Shown here piece after piece: positions 9,701-23,000 of a DNA stretch of 64,000 nt. This DNA comes from Streptosporangium saharense (lineage in GTDB: Bacteria; Actinomycetota; Actinomycetes; Streptosporangiales; Streptosporangiaceae), in assembly GCF_014203715.1 (NCBI RefSeq), contig NZ_JACHJP010000002.1, positions 682,001 to 746,000 on the forward strand, in the 5' to 3' direction. How positions within the stretch are numbered: the first letter of the stretch is position 1; every line of letters starts with the position of its first letter. The position numbers and the translations under genes were made by a program. The notes under the pieces were generated by a model. The model saw nothing but the letters and a program-made list of their open reading frames with translations. It searched no databases and was not told the origin of the DNA.

Positions 9701-11507
9701 GCCCGTGGTCGTCCAGACGGGAACTGCCGACGCCGAGGTCGCCGAGGTCATCGCCACGGCGCTGACCAACGCCCTGGAGCACCTGCCCTCCGGCGAAAGG
9801 GCGGTCACCGGGGTGCTGTCCCTGCTCTCCCTCGACGACTCCCCGCACCCCGAACACCCCGCGGTGCCGGGTGGGGCCGCCGCCGAGGTCGCGCTGCTCC
9901 GGGCCCTCGACCGGGCCGGGATCGGCGGACGGCTGTGGTCGGTGACCGGTGGCGCGGTCTCCACGGGTCCCGCCGACCCGGTCAGCCGTCCGGCCGGGGC
10001 GCTCGGCTGGGGTCTCGGCCCGGTCCTGGCCGCGGAGAAGCCCGAGCGGTGGGGCGGCCTGGTCGACCTGCCCGTGACGCCGGACCCGCGTGCCGCCGCG
10101 CACGCCGTCACCGCCCTGACCGGTCAGCGCGCCGAGTCGGAACTGGCGGCCCGCGCGAACGGCCTTCACGTGCGGCGGCTGGTGCCCGCGCCGCTCGCCG
10201 GAGGTGGCGTCCCCGTGCCGTGGAAGGCGGAGGGAACCGTACTGATCACCGGCGGCACCGGAGCCCTGGGCGGCCATGTGGCGCGTCGGCTGGCCGCCAA
10301 CGGCACCCGGCACCTGCTGCTGGTCGGCCGCAGGGGGCTAGACGCGCCCGGCGCAGCCGAACTGGTGGCCGAGTTGACGGCCCTCGGCGCCCAGGTCACC
10401 GTCGCCGCCTGCGACGTCGCGGAGCGGGAGGCGCTGGCCGCCGTACTCGCCGCGATTCCCGCCGAGCACCCGCTGACCGCGGTCGTGCACACCGCCGCCG
10501 TGCTGGACGACGCGCTCGTCGACTCCCTGACGGTCGAGCGGATGGACCGGGTGCTGCGGGTGAAGGCCGGAGGCGCGCTGAACCTGCACGAACTGACCCG
10601 GGACCTGGACCTGTCGGCGTTCGTGCTGTTCTCCTCGGTCACCGGCACGCTCGGTTCCGCGGGGCAGGGCAACTACGCGCCGGGCAACGCCTTCCTGGAC
10701 GCCTTCGCCGAGTACCGCCGCGCGGCGGGGCTGCCCGCCACGGCGGTCGCGTGGGGGCACTGGGACGGCGAGGGCATCGCCGACCCCGCCGCGAGGAAGC
10801 AGCTCACGCGCGACGGCTTCCCGCCGATGGCCCCCGGCCTGGCCGTCACCGCCCTTGAGGAGGCGGTCGGGCACGGCGAGACCAGGCTCCTCGTCAGCCG
10901 TGCCGACTGGACCTCGGTGCTCGCGGCCAGGCCGTACCCGCTGCTGGGTGAGCTTCCCGAGGCGGCGCGGAAGGCGGACGACGGCGCGGACCCCGAGCCG
11001 GAGCGGAACCTGTCGGACCGGCTGGCCACGCTGCCCGAGGCGGAGCAGCGGCAGACGGTCCGCAGGCTCGTCCGCGCCGAGGTGGCCGCCGTGCTGGGGT
11101 ACGAGTCGGCGGCCGAGGTGGACGACCGTCGCGGCTTCCGCGACCAGGGGTTCAGCTCGCTGTCGGCGGTCGAGCTGCGCAACCGTCTCAGTCGGCTGAC
11201 CGGTACGGCGCTGCCGAGCAGTCTGGTGTTCGACTACCCGACCCCCGAGGCGCTCGTCGAGCACCTGCACGGTGTCCTGGTCCCCGAGCCCGAGCCGCCG
11301 CTGACCGTGGCGCTGGCCAGGATCGACGAGCTGGAGGGCCTGCTGGCCGGGGTTTCCGAGGCGGACCGGCAGGACGTCGTCTCCAGACTGCTGCGGCTCC
11401 TTGAGGGGCCGCGTCCCGAAGAACCGGCGGCCGGATCCGGCGACCTCTCCGCCGTCTCCGACGACGAGCTCATCAGCTTCATCAGCAACGAACTCGGCAT
11501 CTCCTGA
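3792..11507 (+). CDS. Type I modular PKS: KSQ-AT-ACP loading module and module 1 (KS-AT-KR-ACP)
   Basis: 2571 residues. The loading module opens with a ketosynthase (about 18-440) in which the active-site Cys is Gln179 (DTAQSS), the KSQ signature of a decarboxylating loading domain. Its AT (about 535-835; Ser629 in GHSQGE, then a YASH motif) is of the methylmalonyl-CoA type, so the starter should be propionyl. ACP Ser938 lies in GLDSL. Module 1 has a KS (about 995-1420, Cys1168), an AT (about 1515-1810, Ser1608 in GHSIGG, HAFH at 1704-1707, malonyl type), a KR (about 2146-2330; GTGALGG nucleotide loop, Tyr2295, LDD motif of B-type ketoreductases) and an ACP (Ser2456). That ACP has GFSSL instead of GxDSL. 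A C-terminal helical docking segment ends the protein. Product after module 1: beta-hydroxypentanoyl-ACP. The ATG at 3792 directly precedes the KS. It is first of three collinear genes; 36 bp to the next. Confidence 0.95.
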   Translation: MAGNEPEKSTRLGKRTGEAIAVIGLACRLPGASNPTDLWELLRSGRDATGEPSPDRLRADPRVAGHRGGFLDHVDLFDAGFFGVSPREASAMDPQQRLVLELAWEALEDAGLPPATLAGTASGVFLGAMASDYATLVYRNGADAVTRHTLAGLTRGILANRVSYVLGLRGPSLTVDTAQSSALVAVHLACESLRSGESTVALAGGVNLNLVLESTVTADRFGGLSPDGRCFTFDARANGYARGEGGGVVVLKPLDRALADGDEVHAVILGSAVNNDGATSALTVPDATAQEEVVRLAVGRAGVEGSAVQVVELHGTGTRVGDPVEAAALGAALGGGRPEGQPLLVGSVKTNVGHLEGAAGIAGLLKTVLSIRNREVPPSLNFETPNPLIDFEGLNLRVAAGAARPWPRPEAPLLAGVSSFGVGGVNCHVVLGEAPSGAREKAAVEPARAGSAVPLALSGRTPAALRAQAARLADSPALDGDPSDVAFSLATTRTAFDHRAVLLGADARELRERLRAFGAGEQVRGSVQGVTREPGGTVFVFPGQGGQWAGMGRQLAESSPVFAEHLRTVAEALERHVDWSLTDVLWEVPGAPSFDRVDVVQPALFAVMVALARLWESFGVRPDAVIGHSQGELAAAAVTGALSLDDAAAIVVLRSQALAAISGRGGMASLPLPVERVRAELTRWEGRLNIGAVNGPDVTVVSGDADALDELIAHYEAEGVPVRRVRIDYASHSAHAEAVRDRLLEFLPRYGAHPTDVAFYSSVTGGLLDTETLDADYWYRNLRQTVEFDRAVRGALADGHTVFVEVSPHPILSVGLGRILETATPAAVGTVTGTLRRDDGDVDRFLRSLAHLHTNGVPVDWTAALRPGARRVPLPLYAFQRDRHWIGVTEKAVETARPPGQARELLDLVVAATAEVLGHDDPGGVEAGRTFKDLGLDSLGAVELRDSLSSATGLTIPTTVTFDHPTPLALARHLEATAEGRTEDVPEDREQVWENEPIALVSMAGRWPGGADTPEALWDLVREGTDAISAFPANRGWDVDALHDPDGVRPGTSTTRQGGFLHDADRFDAEFFGIGPREAAAMDPQHRLLLEAAWEALERAGIVPASLKGSRTGVFVGLTPQDYGPRLHETGEGAEGYALTGTTASVASGRISYVLGLEGPAVTVDTACSSSLVALHLAVRSLRSGESDLALAGGVTVMSAPGMFTEFSRQGGLAPDGRCKAFSGAADGTGWAEGVGLLLVERLSDARRNGHRVLAVIRGTAINQDGASNGLTAPNGLAQQRVIRQALRDAALTATDVDAVEAHGTGTTLGDPIEAQALIAVYGKDRPADQPLWLGSLKSNIGHTQAAAGVSGVVKVVQALREEVLPRTLHAERPSEHVDWAGGGVRLLTESLPWPRTGRPRRVGVSSFGISGTNAHVIIEEAPETSPAPRGGTRNSPVALPLSARSSTALTAQAARLADHLESHPDLRPEDVGFSLATTRTVFEHRAVVLGDTSTDLARRLRSLAVTGASTGSPRVTFLFTGQGSQRTGMGRSLYETYPAFAEAFDRVAALFDAYLDVPLREVVFDAAHEALLNHTLYTQPALFTLHTALHALLASWNIHPTAVAGHSIGGITAAHLAGVLNLEDAVRLVATRARLMDALPAGAMAAINAPEAEVTPLLGPGVTIAALNTPTSTVISGDIETVQRVTNHFSGLGRKTKHLTVSHAFHSHHLDPILDEFREAIGGLTFNAPTLPVISDHTGTTLGQTDPAYWADHLRHAVRFHEVITTAAQDTDLFLELGPDPVLTAFATETAPDTPAFTTLRRGRPETTTALTATAHLYVNGTDVTWAATLTGRPQAVDLPTYAFQRRRHWLELPVSSGGDGSRQARFWDTVTRGDLDSLVTTLGAEGERVREALGTVLPALASWHAADGVRSAIDAWRYRTVWRPLDTAASSRSRTEGSWLLVRPAGVAAAAWADVLARALTERGARVAPVVVQTGTADAEVAEVIATALTNALEHLPSGERAVTGVLSLLSLDDSPHPEHPAVPGGAAAEVALLRALDRAGIGGRLWSVTGGAVSTGPADPVSRPAGALGWGLGPVLAAEKPERWGGLVDLPVTPDPRAAAHAVTALTGQRAESELAARANGLHVRRLVPAPLAGGGVPVPWKAEGTVLITGGTGALGGHVARRLAANGTRHLLLVGRRGLDAPGAAELVAELTALGAQVTVAACDVAEREALAAVLAAIPAEHPLTAVVHTAAVLDDALVDSLTVERMDRVLRVKAGGALNLHELTRDLDLSAFVLFSSVTGTLGSAGQGNYAPGNAFLDAFAEYRRAAGLPATAVAWGHWDGEGIADPAARKQLTRDGFPPMAPGLAVTALEEAVGHGETRLLVSRADWTSVLAARPYPLLGELPEAARKADDGADPEPERNLSDRLATLPEAEQRQTVRRLVRAEVAAVLGYESAAEVDDRRGFRDQGFSSLSAVELRNRLSRLTGTALPSSLVFDYPTPEALVEHLHGVLVPEPEPPLTVALARIDELEGLLAGVSEADRQDVVSRLLRLLEGPRPEEPAAGSGDLSAVSDDELISFISNELGIS

Positions 11508-11543
11508 AGCTCCCCTGTTCAGCCCGTGCGGAAGGCAAGACCT

Positions 11544-14500
11544 GTGAGTGACGACCAGATCCGGCATCTCCTCCGGCGTGTGACCGAGGAACTGCACAAG
11601 ACACGTGAAGAGCTGCGCGACGTACGGGACGGGCAGCGGGAGCCGATCGCGATCGTGGGCATGGCCTGCCGCCTGCCCGGTGGCGCCGACACTCCCGAGC
11701 GGCTGTGGGACCTCGTCGCGAGCGGCGGGGACGCCGTCACCGAGTTCCCCACGGACCGGGGCTGGGACGTCGACGACCTCTTCGACCCCGACCCGGAGCG
11801 GACCGGTACCTCCTACACCCGGCACGGCGGCTTCCTGGACAGTCCCGGCGACTTCGACGCCGACTTCTTCGGCATCTCCCGGCGTGAGGCCCTGGCCAGC
11901 GACCCCCAGCAGCGTCTCCTGCTGGAACTCGCCTGGGAGACCCTGGAGCGCGCGGGCATCGATCCGCGTGCGCTGAAGGGGAGCCGCACCGGGGTCTTCG
12001 CCGGGACCAACGGGCAGGACTACGCGAGCACGCTCAGCCAGGTGCCCGAGGAGGTCGAGGGATATCTGATCACCGGCACCGCGGCGAGCGTGCTGTCCGG
12101 GCGGATCTCCTACACCTTCGGCTTCGAGGGTCCCGCGGTGACCGTGGACACCGCCTGCTCCTCGTCGCTGGTCTCGCTGCACCTGGCGGTCCGTTCGCTG
12201 CGGTCCGGGGAGTCGGACCTGGCGCTGACGGGCGGGGTGACCGTCATGGCGTCGCCGAGCACCTTCGTGGAGTTCTCCCGGCAGCGGGGGCTGTCGCCCG
12301 ACGGCCGCTGCCGGGCCTTCGCGGCGTCGGCCGACGGCACCGGCTGGGCCGAGGGCGCGGGACTTCTCCTCCTGGAGCGGTTGTCGGACGCCCAGCGCAA
12401 CGGACACCGCGTGCTGGCCGTCATTCGTGGCACCGCCATCAATCAGGACGGCGCCTCAAACGGTCTCACCGCACCGAACGGTCCGGCCCAGCAGCGGGTG
12501 ATCCGCCAGGCCCTTGAGGACGCCGCGCTCGTTCCCGCCGAGGTCGATGCCGTCGAAGCCCACGGCACCGGCACCACCCTGGGCGACCCCATCGAGGCCC
12601 AGGCGCTCATCTCGGTCTACGGCAAGGACCGTCCCGTTGAGCAACCCCTGTGGCTGGGGTCGTTGAAGTCCAACATCGGCCACGCCCAGGCCGCCGCGGG
12701 CGTCGCCGGAATCATCAAGACCGTCCAGGCCCTGCGCGAAAAAGTCCTGCCCAAGACCCTGCACGTGGACGAGCCCACCCCGCACGTGGACTGGAGTGCC
12801 GGAACCGTACGGCTGCTCACCGAAAACGTCGCCTGGCCCGAGACCGGACACCCGCGCAGGGCCGCCGTTTCTGCCTTCGGGGTGAGCGGCACCAACGCCC
12901 ACGTCATCATCGAGCAGGCCCCCGAGACCTCTCCGGCCACCCCGGAGCCGGGAACCGTCGGGGTGGTTCCGCTGGTCGTCTCGGCACGTTCGGCGGAGGC
13001 GCTGACGGCCCAGGCCGCCCAACTGGCCGACCACCTGGACGGTCTGAGGCCCGAGGACGTCGCCTACTCCCTGGCCACCACCCGCACCGCTTTCGAGCAC
13101 CGGGCGGTCATTCTGGGGCGGTCGCGGCAGGAGCTCACGGACGGGGTGCGGGCGCTCGCCGCGAACGGCCACCACGGCGGGGTGACGACGGGCGTGGCGA
13201 CGGGCTCCCGTGGGGTGGCGTTCCTGTTCAGCGGCCAGGGCAGCCAGCGCACCGGCATGGGCCGCACCCTCCATGAGACCTATCCGGCCTTCGCCGAAGC
13301 CTTCGACAGGGTCACCGCCCTGTTCGACGCCTATCTGGACGTTCCGCTGCGGGACGTCATCTTCGACCCGGCCCACGAGGAACTGCTCAACCACACCCTC
13401 TACACCCAACCCGCCCTCTTCACCCTGCACACCGCCCTGCACGGTCTGCTCACCTCCTGGGGCATCCACCCCGCAGCGGTGGCGGGCCACTCCATCGGCG
13501 GCATCAGCGCCGCCCACCTCGCCGGGGTGCTCAACCTGGAGGACGCCGTACGGCTGGTCGCGGTCCGTGCCCGGCTGATGGACGCGCTGCCCTCAGGGGC
13601 CATGGCCGCCATCAACGCCTCCGAGGCCGACGTCCTCCCGCTGCTCGGTCCCGGCGTCACCATCGCGGCGCTCAACACGCCCACCTCGACCGTCGTCTCC
13701 GGCGACATCGAGGCCGTGCGGAGGGTCACCGACCACTTCAGCGGCCTGGGCCGCAAGACCAAGCACCTGACCGTCAGTCACGCCTTCCACTCCCACCACC
13801 TCGACCCGATCCTCGACGAGTTCCAGGAGGCGATCGGCGGCCTGACCTTCAACCCGCCGACCCTGCCGGTCATCTCCGACCACACCGGAAAACCCCTCGT
13901 CCACACCGACCCCGCCTACTGGGCCGACCACCTGCGCCACCCCGTCCGCTTCCACGACGTCGTACGGCGGCTGCGCGAGGGGACGGAGCCGCCGGACACG
14001 TTCCTGGAGATCGGCCCTGACGGGACGCTCAGCGGGATGGTCCAGGAGACCCTGGGCGCCGAGGGCGTGAACGCGATCCCGGCGCTGCGCCGTAACCGGC
14101 CAGAGGACGTCGCCGTGCTCACCGCCGCCGCCCGGCTGCACGTGGGCGGTACCGACGTCACCTGGACCGCGACCCTCGCAGGCGCGCACCCCCAGACCGT
14201 GGAGCTGCCCACCTACCCCTTCCAGCGGGAACGACTGTGGATCGACGCGCCCCGCAGGAGCGCGGACCCCGCCGACCTCGGCCTCACCTCGGCCGGTCAC
14301 CCGCTGCTGGGCGCGGAGGTACGGCTGGCCGACGGCGAGGGCACGGTGCACACCGGCACCCTGTCCACGGCAACCCACCCCTGGCTGGCCGACCACGCGG
14401 TGCTCGGCACGGTCGTCGTCCCGGGTACGGCCTTCGTCGAGCTGGCCCTGCACGCCGCCGACCACGCCGGGCACGACGGCGTCGAGGAACTCGTGCTGCA

Positions 14501-17500
14501 CGCCCCCCTCGTCCTCGCGACCGGCGTGGCCGTCGATCTCCAGGTGATCACGACCACCTCTCAGGAGGCTCCCGGGCGGCGGTCCGTCGAGATCTACTCC
14601 CGGCCGACCGGGGGAACCGGCGACTGGACCAGGCACGCCAGCGGGGTACTCGCGGCCGGGGGAAGCACGGTCGTGGACCTCACGACGTGGCCGCCCCGGG
14701 ACGCGCGGCCTCTCGACGTGGCGGACGCCTACGAGCGGCTGGCCGACGCGGGCCTGGGGTACGGACCGGCGTTCCAGGGGCTGCGGGCGGCCTGGCGCCG
14801 GGGTGAGGAGCTGTTCGCCGAGGTCACGCTGCCCGAGCCGTACGCGCAGGACGCGGCAGGTTTCGGGGCGCATCCGGCGTTGCTCGACGCGGCCCTGCAC
14901 GTCGCCGCCCTGGAGTGGCTCGGTGACGATCCCCGGCTGCCGTTCGCCTGGAACGGGGTACGGCTGCACGCCTCCGGCGCGACCACGCTGCGGGTGCGCA
15001 CGGTGGTCTCCGGTTCCGAGTCGCTGACCCTGCACGCGGCCGACCCGGCGGGGGCTCCCGTCGCCTCGGTCGAGGCGCTGCGGGTCCGCCCGGTCGGACG
15101 TGACCAGCTCCGGGGCGCGGCCCACGGTGACGCGCTGTTCCGGGTCCGCTGGGACGCGCTCACCGCCGAGGCCGCGGTGGACGGGGACCAGCGGTGGGCG
15201 GTGCTGGGTGACCCGTTCGCCGCGCCGAAGGGGGTCACGGTCTCGGCGTACGCCGACCTCGCCGCGCTCGCCGAGGCCCTCGACACCGGGACGCGGCCCT
15301 TCTCGCTCGTCGTCCTGCCGGTTGACGGCGGGGACGACCCGGTGGCCGGGGCGCATGACAACGCCGAACGGACGCTGGCCGTACTGCGTGAGTGGGTCGG
15401 TCAGGAGCGGTGGGCGGACGGGCGGCTGCTCGTGCTGACCCGGGGCGCCGTCGCCGCGGGTGCGGGCGACGTCGTGGACCTGACGGCGGCCCCGGTGTGG
15501 GGGCTGGCGCGTTCGGCGCAGACCGAGCATCCGGGGCGGGTGCTGCTCGCCGACCTGGACGGGAGCGACGCCTCATGGGCTGCCCTGCCGTACGGCGTGG
15601 CGACGGCGGTGGCCGTGGACGAACCGCAGGTGGCGCTGCGCGCGGGGTCCTTCCTCGTGCCCCGGCTCGGCCGGGTCTCCTCTGACGCCGGGGCCGAAAG
15701 GTGGGATCCCGAGGGGACGGTGCTGATCACCGGTGGCCTCGGCACCCTCGGCGCCACCCTCGCCCGCCACCTCGTCACCACCCACGGCACCCGGCACCTC
15801 GTCCTGACCGGCAGACGCGGACTGAACACCCCGGGAGCCGAACAGCTCAGGGCCGACCTCACCGAACTGGGCGCCCACGTCACCATCGCCGCGACCGACA
15901 CCACCGACAGGCACGCCCTCACCGAGCTGATCCGGACCATCCCCGTAGAGCACCCCCTCACCGCCGTCGTCCACACCGCGGGCGTCACCGACGACACCCC
16001 GCTCTCGGCGCTCACCTCCGAACGGCTCCACCCCGTCCTCACCCCCAAGATCGACGGCGCGTGGCTGCTGCACGAACTCACCCGCGACCACTCCCCCGCC
16101 ATCGTGCTCTTCTCCTCCGTCTCCGGACTGCTCGGCGGAGCCGCCCAGGCCCCCTACGCCGCCGCGAACACCTACCTCGACGCCCTGGCCGCCAACCACC
16201 CGGGGACGACCTCTCTGGCCTGGGGGCTCTGGGAGCAGGAGAGCGGCATCTCGGCGAGCCTCACCGCCGTGGACCGCGCCCGGCTCGCCAGGTCCGGGCT
16301 GCGTCCGCTGCCGACGGAGCAGGCGCTCGCGCTGTTCGACGCCGCCGTCTTCGGTGGCCACGGGGAGCGGCTGCTCGTGCCCTCCCCGATCACCACGCCC
16401 ACGGAACCGGCCTCGCCGCTGCTGCGGGGGTTCGCGCAGAAGCGGCGTCCCGCAGCCCGGGCCGTGCGGGAGAGCGAGCAGGGGCTTGGCGCCAGGCTCG
16501 CCGAACTCGACGCCGCCCGACGTGGCGCGTTCCTGCTGGACCTCGTCCGTACGGAGACCGCCGTCGTCCTCGGCTTCCCCAGGCCCGGCGCCGTCCCCGC
16601 GGAACGGCCCCTCGTCGAGCTGGGCATCGACTCGCTGACCTCCGTCGAGCTGCGCAACCGCCTCAGCACCGCCAGCGGACTGCGCCTGCCCGCCACCCTC
16701 ACCTTCGACCACCCCACCCCCCAGGCCATCGCCGACCTGCTGGAGCGGGAACTGGCCGGGCAGGTGACGCGGGCCGTGACCGTCGGCGCCGAGCGGACGG
16801 GGACCGGGTCCCTGGCCGACGACCCCGTGGTGATCGTCGGGATGGCGTGCAGGCTCCCCGGCGGGATCGAGTCGCCCGAGGCGCTGTGGCGGCTGGTCGA
16901 GAGCGGGAGCGACGCCGTCTCCGAGTTCCCCTCGGACCGGGGGTGGGACGTGGAGGAGCTGTACGACCCCGACCCGGACAGGGTGGGCAAGTCCTACACG
17001 CGTCACGGCGGGTTCCTGCGGGACGTCGCCGACTTCGACGCGGCGTTCTTCAACATCTCCCCCCGCGAGGCGCTCGCCACCGACCCCCAGCAGCGGCTGC
17101 TGCTCGAAGTGACCTGGGAGGCGTTCGAGCGGGCGGGCATCGACCCGCTCTCGCTGCGCGGCAGCCGTACGGGGGTGTTCGCCGGGATGATGTACCACGA
17201 CTACGCGCCCCGGCTGCAGGAGATCCCGGGTGACCTGGAGGGATACCTGGTCAACGGCAGCGCGGGAAGCATCGCCTCGGGGCGGATCTCCTACACCTTC
17301 GGGTTCGAGGGCCCCGCGGTGACCGTGGACACGGCCTGCTCGTCGTCGCTGGTCGCGCTGCACCTTGCCGCCCAGTCGCTGCGTTCCGGGGAGTCGGACC
17401 TGGCGCTGGCGGGCGGGGTCGCGGTGATGTCGACGCCGACCACGTTCGTCGAGTTCTCCCGGCAGCGGGGTCTGTCCACGGACGGGCGGTGCAAGGCGTT

Positions 17501-20024
17501 CTCCTCGACGGCGGACGGCACCGGCTGGGGCGAGGGCGTCAGCCTGCTGCTCCTCGAACGGCTGTCCGACGCCCGCAGGAACGGTCACCCGGTGCTCGCG
17601 GTGGTGCGCGGCTCGGCGGTGAACCAGGACGGCGCCTCCAACGGGCTGACCGCGCCAAGCGGCCCCTCACAGCAGCGGGTCATCCGGCAGGCTCTGGCCA
17701 ACGCCGGACTCGGCCCGTCCGAGGTGGACGCCGTCGAGGCCCACGGCACCGGCACGACCCTGGGCGACCCGATCGAGGCGCAGGCGCTCATCGCCACCTA
17801 CGGCCAGGACAGGCCCCGGGAGAAGCCGCTGTGGCTCGGCTCGCTGAAGTCGAACATCGCCCACACCCAGGCGGCCGCGGGAGGCGCTGGCGTCATCAAG
17901 ATGATCATGGCGATGCGGAACGGCCTGCTGCCGAAGACCCTGCACGTGGAGGAGCCAACCCCGCACGTCGACTGGTCCCTCGGGGCGGTCGAACTGCTCA
18001 CCGAGGCCAGGCCGTGGCCGCGGGACGACCGGCCACGGCGTGCCGCGGTCTCCTCCTTCGGGGTCAGCGGCACCAACGCCCACGTGATCCTGGAGCAGCC
18101 GCCCGCCATCGAGGAACCCGTCGAGGAACCCGTCAAGGAGCCGGCCGCGCTGCCGTGGGTGCTCTCCGGGCACGTGCCCGAGGGGCTTCGCGGCCAGGCC
18201 GTCAGCCTCGCCACGTTCGTCGAGGGACGCGCCGAACTCGAACCCGCCGACGTGGCGCGCTCGCTCGTCACGACCCGCAGGACGCTCGCCGAACGCGCCG
18301 TCGTGGTCGGTTCGGGCCGGGAGGCGCTCGTCTCCGGGCTGCGCTCCCTCACCGGGGACGGCGCCCTGCCCGACCACGTGGTGCGCGGCACCGCCGACGT
18401 CGAGGGCAAGGTCGTGTTCGTCTTCCCCGGTCAGGGCGGGCAGTGGCAGGGCATGGCCGCCGGGCTGCTGGAGACGGCGCCGGTGTTCGCCGAACGGCTC
18501 ACCGAGTGCGCCGCCGCGCTCTCCGAGTTCACCGACTGGTCGCTGCTCGACGTGGTGCGCGGCGCGCCGGGCGCCCCCGGTCTCGACCGGGTGGACGTGG
18601 TGCAGCCGGTGCTGTGGGCGGTCATGGTCTCGCTCGCCGAGCTGTGGCGCTCGTACGGCGTCAGCCCCGACGCGGTGGTCGGTCACTCCCAGGGGGAGAT
18701 CGCCGCGGCCGTCGTGGCCGGGGGGCTCTCGCTGCGGGACGCCGCCAGGGTTGTCGCGCTGCGCAGCCAGGCCATCACGGCGCTGTCCGGCGACGGCGGC
18801 ATGGCGTCGGTCTCGCTGCCCGCCGCCGAGGCGGAGAGCAGGCTCGCGGCGTGGGGCGGGCGGCTGTCCGTCGGCGTCGTCAACGGCCCGTCGAGCGTGG
18901 TGGTCTCCGGCGAGGTCGAGCCCCTGGTGGAGCTACTGGCCCAGCTCGACGCGGAGGGGGTGCGCAACCGCCGCGTCCCGGTCGACTACGCCTCGCACTC
19001 GGCCCAGGTCGAGTCCATCCACGACGACCTGGTCAAGGCGCTGTCGCCGATCGTCCCGCGCACCGGGACCGTGCCGATGCTGTCCACGGCCACCGGGGGC
19101 TGGATCGACACCTCCGGTCTCGACGCGGAGTACTGGTACACCAACCTGCGGCACACGGTGCGGTTCGAGGAGGCGACCAGGGCGCTGGCCGGGGAGGGGC
19201 ACACGGTCTTCATCGAGGTCAGCCCGCATCCGGTGCTCACCGCGAGCGTCCACGAGACGCTGGACGCCGACGACGGGCCGCCCACGCTGGTCACCGGGAC
19301 ACTCCGCCGCGACCAGGGCGGGTTCGACAGGTTCCTGACGTCGCTGGCCGAGGCGTTCGTCCGCGGCGTCCCCGTCGACTGGACGGTCGCGCTCTCGGGA
19401 GCCGGTTCGCGCCGGATCGAGCTGCCGACCTACGCCTTCCAGCGGTCGCGCTACTGGCTCGACGCGACGCGCTCCTCCGGAACCTCCTCCGAGGTGGCCG
19501 TGAGCGTCTCCGCCACGACCGTCTCCCAGGCCGACAGGCTCACCGGGCTCGACCCGCAGGAGCGGCGCGAAGCCGTACTGGATCTGGTGCGGACCGAGGT
19601 CGCGGCGGTGCTGCGGCACTCCGACCCGGAGGCGGTCAACACGACAGCGGCCTTCCGTGAGCTGGGTCTCGACTCGCTGACCGCGGTCGATCTGCGCAAC
19701 CGGCTCAGGACGGCCACCGGGCTGCCGCTTCCCACCACGTTGATCTTCGATCATCCGACTCCGGCCGCGGTGACCGGCCACATCCTCACCCTGCTGCCCG
19801 ACACCGAGGAGGCCGCCGCGGCCGTCTCACCGCTCGCCGCGCTGCGGCGCCTTGAGGAGGCGCTGTCCGGCGAGTACGGCGAGCGGGCCGAGATCGTGGC
19901 CCGGCTGCGTGCCCTCGTGACGCGTCTCGACGTGGTGGCGGCCGTGAGCGACACGGATGACGAGGAGATCGACCTCGACTCCGCGACCGACGACGAACTC
20001 TTCGACCTCCTGGACAGGGGCTGA
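11544..20024 (+). CDS. Type I modular PKS: module 2 (KS-AT-DH-KR-ACP) and module 3 (KS-AT-ACP)
   Basis: 2826 residues from a GTG at 11544, 8 bp after GGAAGG; an earlier GTG at 11526 lacks a good site. The N-terminal 30 residues ([19 protein letters not shown]) form the coiled-coil docking helix. Module 2: KS Cys205; AT Ser650 with HAFH at 746 (malonyl); DH with the HxxxGxxxxP motif from His951 and the D-A-A-L-H pair Asp1115/His1119; KR with GGLGTLGA near 1395 and Tyr1538; ACP Ser1697. There is no enoylreductase between DH and KR. Module 3: KS Cys1932, whose NIGH motif reads NIAH near 2104; AT Ser2382 in GHSQGE with YASH at 2482 (methylmalonyl); then directly ACP Ser2711, with no reducing domain, so a beta-keto group and an alpha-methyl remain. 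A C-terminal helical, acidic docking segment ends the protein. It lies 6 bp from the next gene. Confidence 0.95.
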   Translation: MSDDQIRHLLRRVTEELHKTREELRDVRDGQREPIAIVGMACRLPGGADTPERLWDLVASGGDAVTEFPTDRGWDVDDLFDPDPERTGTSYTRHGGFLDSPGDFDADFFGISRREALASDPQQRLLLELAWETLERAGIDPRALKGSRTGVFAGTNGQDYASTLSQVPEEVEGYLITGTAASVLSGRISYTFGFEGPAVTVDTACSSSLVSLHLAVRSLRSGESDLALTGGVTVMASPSTFVEFSRQRGLSPDGRCRAFAASADGTGWAEGAGLLLLERLSDAQRNGHRVLAVIRGTAINQDGASNGLTAPNGPAQQRVIRQALEDAALVPAEVDAVEAHGTGTTLGDPIEAQALISVYGKDRPVEQPLWLGSLKSNIGHAQAAAGVAGIIKTVQALREKVLPKTLHVDEPTPHVDWSAGTVRLLTENVAWPETGHPRRAAVSAFGVSGTNAHVIIEQAPETSPATPEPGTVGVVPLVVSARSAEALTAQAAQLADHLDGLRPEDVAYSLATTRTAFEHRAVILGRSRQELTDGVRALAANGHHGGVTTGVATGSRGVAFLFSGQGSQRTGMGRTLHETYPAFAEAFDRVTALFDAYLDVPLRDVIFDPAHEELLNHTLYTQPALFTLHTALHGLLTSWGIHPAAVAGHSIGGISAAHLAGVLNLEDAVRLVAVRARLMDALPSGAMAAINASEADVLPLLGPGVTIAALNTPTSTVVSGDIEAVRRVTDHFSGLGRKTKHLTVSHAFHSHHLDPILDEFQEAIGGLTFNPPTLPVISDHTGKPLVHTDPAYWADHLRHPVRFHDVVRRLREGTEPPDTFLEIGPDGTLSGMVQETLGAEGVNAIPALRRNRPEDVAVLTAAARLHVGGTDVTWTATLAGAHPQTVELPTYPFQRERLWIDAPRRSADPADLGLTSAGHPLLGAEVRLADGEGTVHTGTLSTATHPWLADHAVLGTVVVPGTAFVELALHAADHAGHDGVEELVLHAPLVLATGVAVDLQVITTTSQEAPGRRSVEIYSRPTGGTGDWTRHASGVLAAGGSTVVDLTTWPPRDARPLDVADAYERLADAGLGYGPAFQGLRAAWRRGEELFAEVTLPEPYAQDAAGFGAHPALLDAALHVAALEWLGDDPRLPFAWNGVRLHASGATTLRVRTVVSGSESLTLHAADPAGAPVASVEALRVRPVGRDQLRGAAHGDALFRVRWDALTAEAAVDGDQRWAVLGDPFAAPKGVTVSAYADLAALAEALDTGTRPFSLVVLPVDGGDDPVAGAHDNAERTLAVLREWVGQERWADGRLLVLTRGAVAAGAGDVVDLTAAPVWGLARSAQTEHPGRVLLADLDGSDASWAALPYGVATAVAVDEPQVALRAGSFLVPRLGRVSSDAGAERWDPEGTVLITGGLGTLGATLARHLVTTHGTRHLVLTGRRGLNTPGAEQLRADLTELGAHVTIAATDTTDRHALTELIRTIPVEHPLTAVVHTAGVTDDTPLSALTSERLHPVLTPKIDGAWLLHELTRDHSPAIVLFSSVSGLLGGAAQAPYAAANTYLDALAANHPGTTSLAWGLWEQESGISASLTAVDRARLARSGLRPLPTEQALALFDAAVFGGHGERLLVPSPITTPTEPASPLLRGFAQKRRPAARAVRESEQGLGARLAELDAARRGAFLLDLVRTETAVVLGFPRPGAVPAERPLVELGIDSLTSVELRNRLSTASGLRLPATLTFDHPTPQAIADLLERELAGQVTRAVTVGAERTGTGSLADDPVVIVGMACRLPGGIESPEALWRLVESGSDAVSEFPSDRGWDVEELYDPDPDRVGKSYTRHGGFLRDVADFDAAFFNISPREALATDPQQRLLLEVTWEAFERAGIDPLSLRGSRTGVFAGMMYHDYAPRLQEIPGDLEGYLVNGSAGSIASGRISYTFGFEGPAVTVDTACSSSLVALHLAAQSLRSGESDLALAGGVAVMSTPTTFVEFSRQRGLSTDGRCKAFSSTADGTGWGEGVSLLLLERLSDARRNGHPVLAVVRGSAVNQDGASNGLTAPSGPSQQRVIRQALANAGLGPSEVDAVEAHGTGTTLGDPIEAQALIATYGQDRPREKPLWLGSLKSNIAHTQAAAGGAGVIKMIMAMRNGLLPKTLHVEEPTPHVDWSLGAVELLTEARPWPRDDRPRRAAVSSFGVSGTNAHVILEQPPAIEEPVEEPVKEPAALPWVLSGHVPEGLRGQAVSLATFVEGRAELEPADVARSLVTTRRTLAERAVVVGSGREALVSGLRSLTGDGALPDHVVRGTADVEGKVVFVFPGQGGQWQGMAAGLLETAPVFAERLTECAAALSEFTDWSLLDVVRGAPGAPGLDRVDVVQPVLWAVMVSLAELWRSYGVSPDAVVGHSQGEIAAAVVAGGLSLRDAARVVALRSQAITALSGDGGMASVSLPAAEAESRLAAWGGRLSVGVVNGPSSVVVSGEVEPLVELLAQLDAEGVRNRRVPVDYASHSAQVESIHDDLVKALSPIVPRTGTVPMLSTATGGWIDTSGLDAEYWYTNLRHTVRFEEATRALAGEGHTVFIEVSPHPVLTASVHETLDADDGPPTLVTGTLRRDQGGFDRFLTSLAEAFVRGVPVDWTVALSGAGSRRIELPTYAFQRSRYWLDATRSSGTSSEVAVSVSATTVSQADRLTGLDPQERREAVLDLVRTEVAAVLRHSDPEAVNTTAAFRELGLDSLTAVDLRNRLRTATGLPLPTTLIFDHPTPAAVTGHILTLLPDTEEAAAAVSPLAALRRLEEALSGEYGERAEIVARLRALVTRLDVVAAVSDTDDEEIDLDSATDDELFDLLDRG
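16627..16741 (+). repeat. 115-bp exact repeat, copy 1 (module 2 ACP)
   Basis: From the TCGACTCG of the ACP serine motif to GCCGACCTGCT, every base is identical to 25117-25231 in module 4. Such long exact identity inside coding DNA indicates recent duplication or gene conversion between modules. Flanking KS, AT and KR segments are also very similar, but with scattered differences. Confidence 0.9.
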
Positions 20025-20030
20025 TCCACC

Positions 20031-23000
20031 ATGGCCAACGACGACAAGCTGCGCGAGTATCTCAAGCGCTCGATCGCCGAGACCAAGCAGGCCGAGAGAA
20101 GGCTGCGGCACATCGAGGCCAAGGCCAGGGAGCCGATCGCGATCGTGGGCATGGCCTGCCGCCTGCCCGGTGGCACCGACACCCCGGAGCGGCTGTGGGA
20201 CCTGGTCGCGACCGGCGGGGACGCCGTCGCCGAGTTCCCCGCGGACCGGGGCTGGAACCTGGAGGAGCTGTACGACCCCGACCCGGACCAGCCGGGCACC
20301 TCCTACACCCGGCACGGTGGCTTCCTGGACAACCCGGGTGATTTCGACGCCGAGTTCTTCGGCATCTCCCGGCGTGAGGCCCTGGCCAGCGACCCGCAGC
20401 AGCGTCTCCTGCTGGAACTGGCCTGGGAGACGCTGGAGCGCGCGGGCATCGACCCGGCCTCGTTGCGGGGCAGCAGGACCGCGGTCTACACGGGGGTCGC
20501 CGACAACACCTACGGTTCACGGTTCACCGAGGTGCCCGACGACCTGGAGGGGTATCTCGCCATCGGCAACCTCGCCAGCGTCGTCTCGGGCCGCATCTCC
20601 TACACCTTCGGCTTCGAGGGACCGGCGGTGACCGTGGACACGGCCTGCTCGTCCTCGCTGGTCGCGCTGCATCTGGCGGTCCGCGCGCTGCGGTCCGGGG
20701 AGTCGGACCTGGCGCTGGCCGGGGGTGCGACGGTGATGGCCACCCCGATCGGGTTCACCGAGTTCTCCCGGCAGCGGGGGCTCGCCCCTGATGGCCGGTG
20801 CAAGGCCTTCGCCGCGGCGGCCGACGGCACCGGCTGGGCCGAGGGCGCCGGGCTTCTCCTCCTGGAACGGCTGTCGGACGCCCAGCGCAACGGACACCGC
20901 ATCTTGGCCGTCGTCCGAGGCACCGCCATCAACCAGGACGGCGCCTCCAACGGCCTCACGGCGCCGAACGGCCCCGCCCAGCAGCGGGTGATCCGCCAGG
21001 CCCTCGAAGACGCCGCGCTCGTTCCCGCCGAGGTCGATGCCGTCGAGGCACACGGCACCGGGACCACCCTCGGCGACCCCATCGAGGCGCAGGCGTTGAT
21101 CGCGGTCTACGGCGAGGACCGGCCCGCCGAGCAGCCGTTGTGGCTCGGTTCGTTGAAGTCCAACATCGGCCACGCCCAGGCCGCAGCGGGCGTCGCCGGA
21201 ATCATCAAAACCGTCCAGGCCCTGCGCGAGAAAGTCCTGCCCAAGACCCTGCACGTGGACGAGCCGACCCCGCACGTGGACTGGAGTGCCGGAACCGTAC
21301 GGCTGCTCACCGAGAACACCCCCTGGCCCGAGACCGAGCACCCGCGCAGGGCCGCCGTCTCGGCCTTCGGGGTGAGCGGCACCAACGCCCACGTCATCAT
21401 CGAACAGGCCCCCGATCCCGCACCGGCCACCCCGGAGCCGGGAACCGTCGGGGTGGTTCCGCTGGTCGTCTCGGCACGTTCGGCGGAGGCGCTGACCGCC
21501 CAGGCCGCCCAACTGGCCGACCACCTGGACGGCCTGCGGCCCGAGGACGTCGCCTACTCCCTGGCCACCACCCGCACCACTTTCGAGCACCGCGCGGTCG
21601 TCCTCGGCGACACCCCCGCCGACCTCGCCAAGCGCCTGCGCGCCCTCGCCATCACCGGCACGCCCACCGGTACCCCCCGGGTGACGTTCCTGTTCACCGG
21701 CCAGGGCAGCCAGCGCACCGGCATGGGCCGCACCCTCTACGAGACCTACCCGGCCTTCGCCGAAGCCTTCGACACGGTAGCCACCCTGTTCGACGCCCAT
21801 CTCGACGTCCCCCTCCGGGAGGTCATCTTCGACCCCGCCCACGAGGCGTTGCTCAACCACACCCTCTACACCCAACCCGCCCTCTTCACCCTGCACACCG
21901 CCCTGCACGCTCTGCTGGCCTCCTGGAACATCCACCCCACGGCGGTCGCGGGCCACTCCATCGGCGGCATCACCGCCGCCCACCTCGCCGGGGTCCTCAA
22001 CCTGGAAGACGCCGTACGGCTGGTCGCCACACGTGCCCGCCTCATGGACGGACTCCCCCCGGGCGCCATGGCCGCCATCAACGCCCCCGAAGCAGACGTC
22101 CTCCCGCTGCTCGGACCCGGCGTCACCATCGCCGCCCTCAACACCCCCACCTCTACTGTCATCTCCGGTGACGCCGACGCCGTTCAGAAGGTCACCGACC
22201 ACTTCGCCGAACAGGGCCGCAAGACCCGGAAGCTCACGGTCAGCCACGCCTTCCACTCCCACCACCTCGACCCGATCCTCGACGAGTTCCGCGACGCCAT
22301 CGGCGACCTGACCTTCAACCAGCCGGTTCTGCCGGTCATCTCCGACCACACCGGAACCGCCCTTGAACACACGGACCCCGCCTACTGGGCCGACCACCTG
22401 CGCCATGCCGTCCGCTTCCACGAGGTCCTCAGCACTGCCGCCCAGGACACCGACCTCTTCCTCGAACTCGGCCCGGACCCGGTTCTGACCGCCTTCGCCA
22501 CCGAGACCACCCTCGGCACCCCGGCCTTCACCACCCTGCGCCGTAACCGGCCGGAGCCCGTCACCGCCCTCACCGCCGCCGCCCACCTGTACGTCAACGG
22601 CACCGACGTCACCTGGGCGGCCACCCTCACCGGGCGGCCGCAGGCCGTCGAGTTGCCCACCTATCCCTTCCAGCGGGAACGGCTGTGGGCGCAGCCCCCG
22701 GCCGACCTGCCGCGTGACGTGGCGGGGCTCGGGCTCGGCGCCGCGGAGCATCCGCTGCTCGGTGCGGCGGTTCCGCTCGCCGACGGTGAGGGAACCGTCC
22801 TGACCGGCCGTCTCTCCCTGGCGACCCACCCCTGGCTGGCCGACCACGCGGTCTTCGGGACGGTCATCGTCCCCGGTACGGCCTTCATCGAGCTGGCCGT
22901 GCACGCGGCCGACGTGACCGGTCTCGACACGATCGAGGAACTCGTCCTGCACACGCCGCTGGTCCTCACCGCCCGCGACGCCGTACAGCTCCAGGTCATC

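Noticed and set aside
14500-15720. Possible enoylreductase between DH and KR in module 2
   Set aside because: The stretch lacks an ER nucleotide-binding motif and matches the structural subdomain of the KR; the same holds for module 4.
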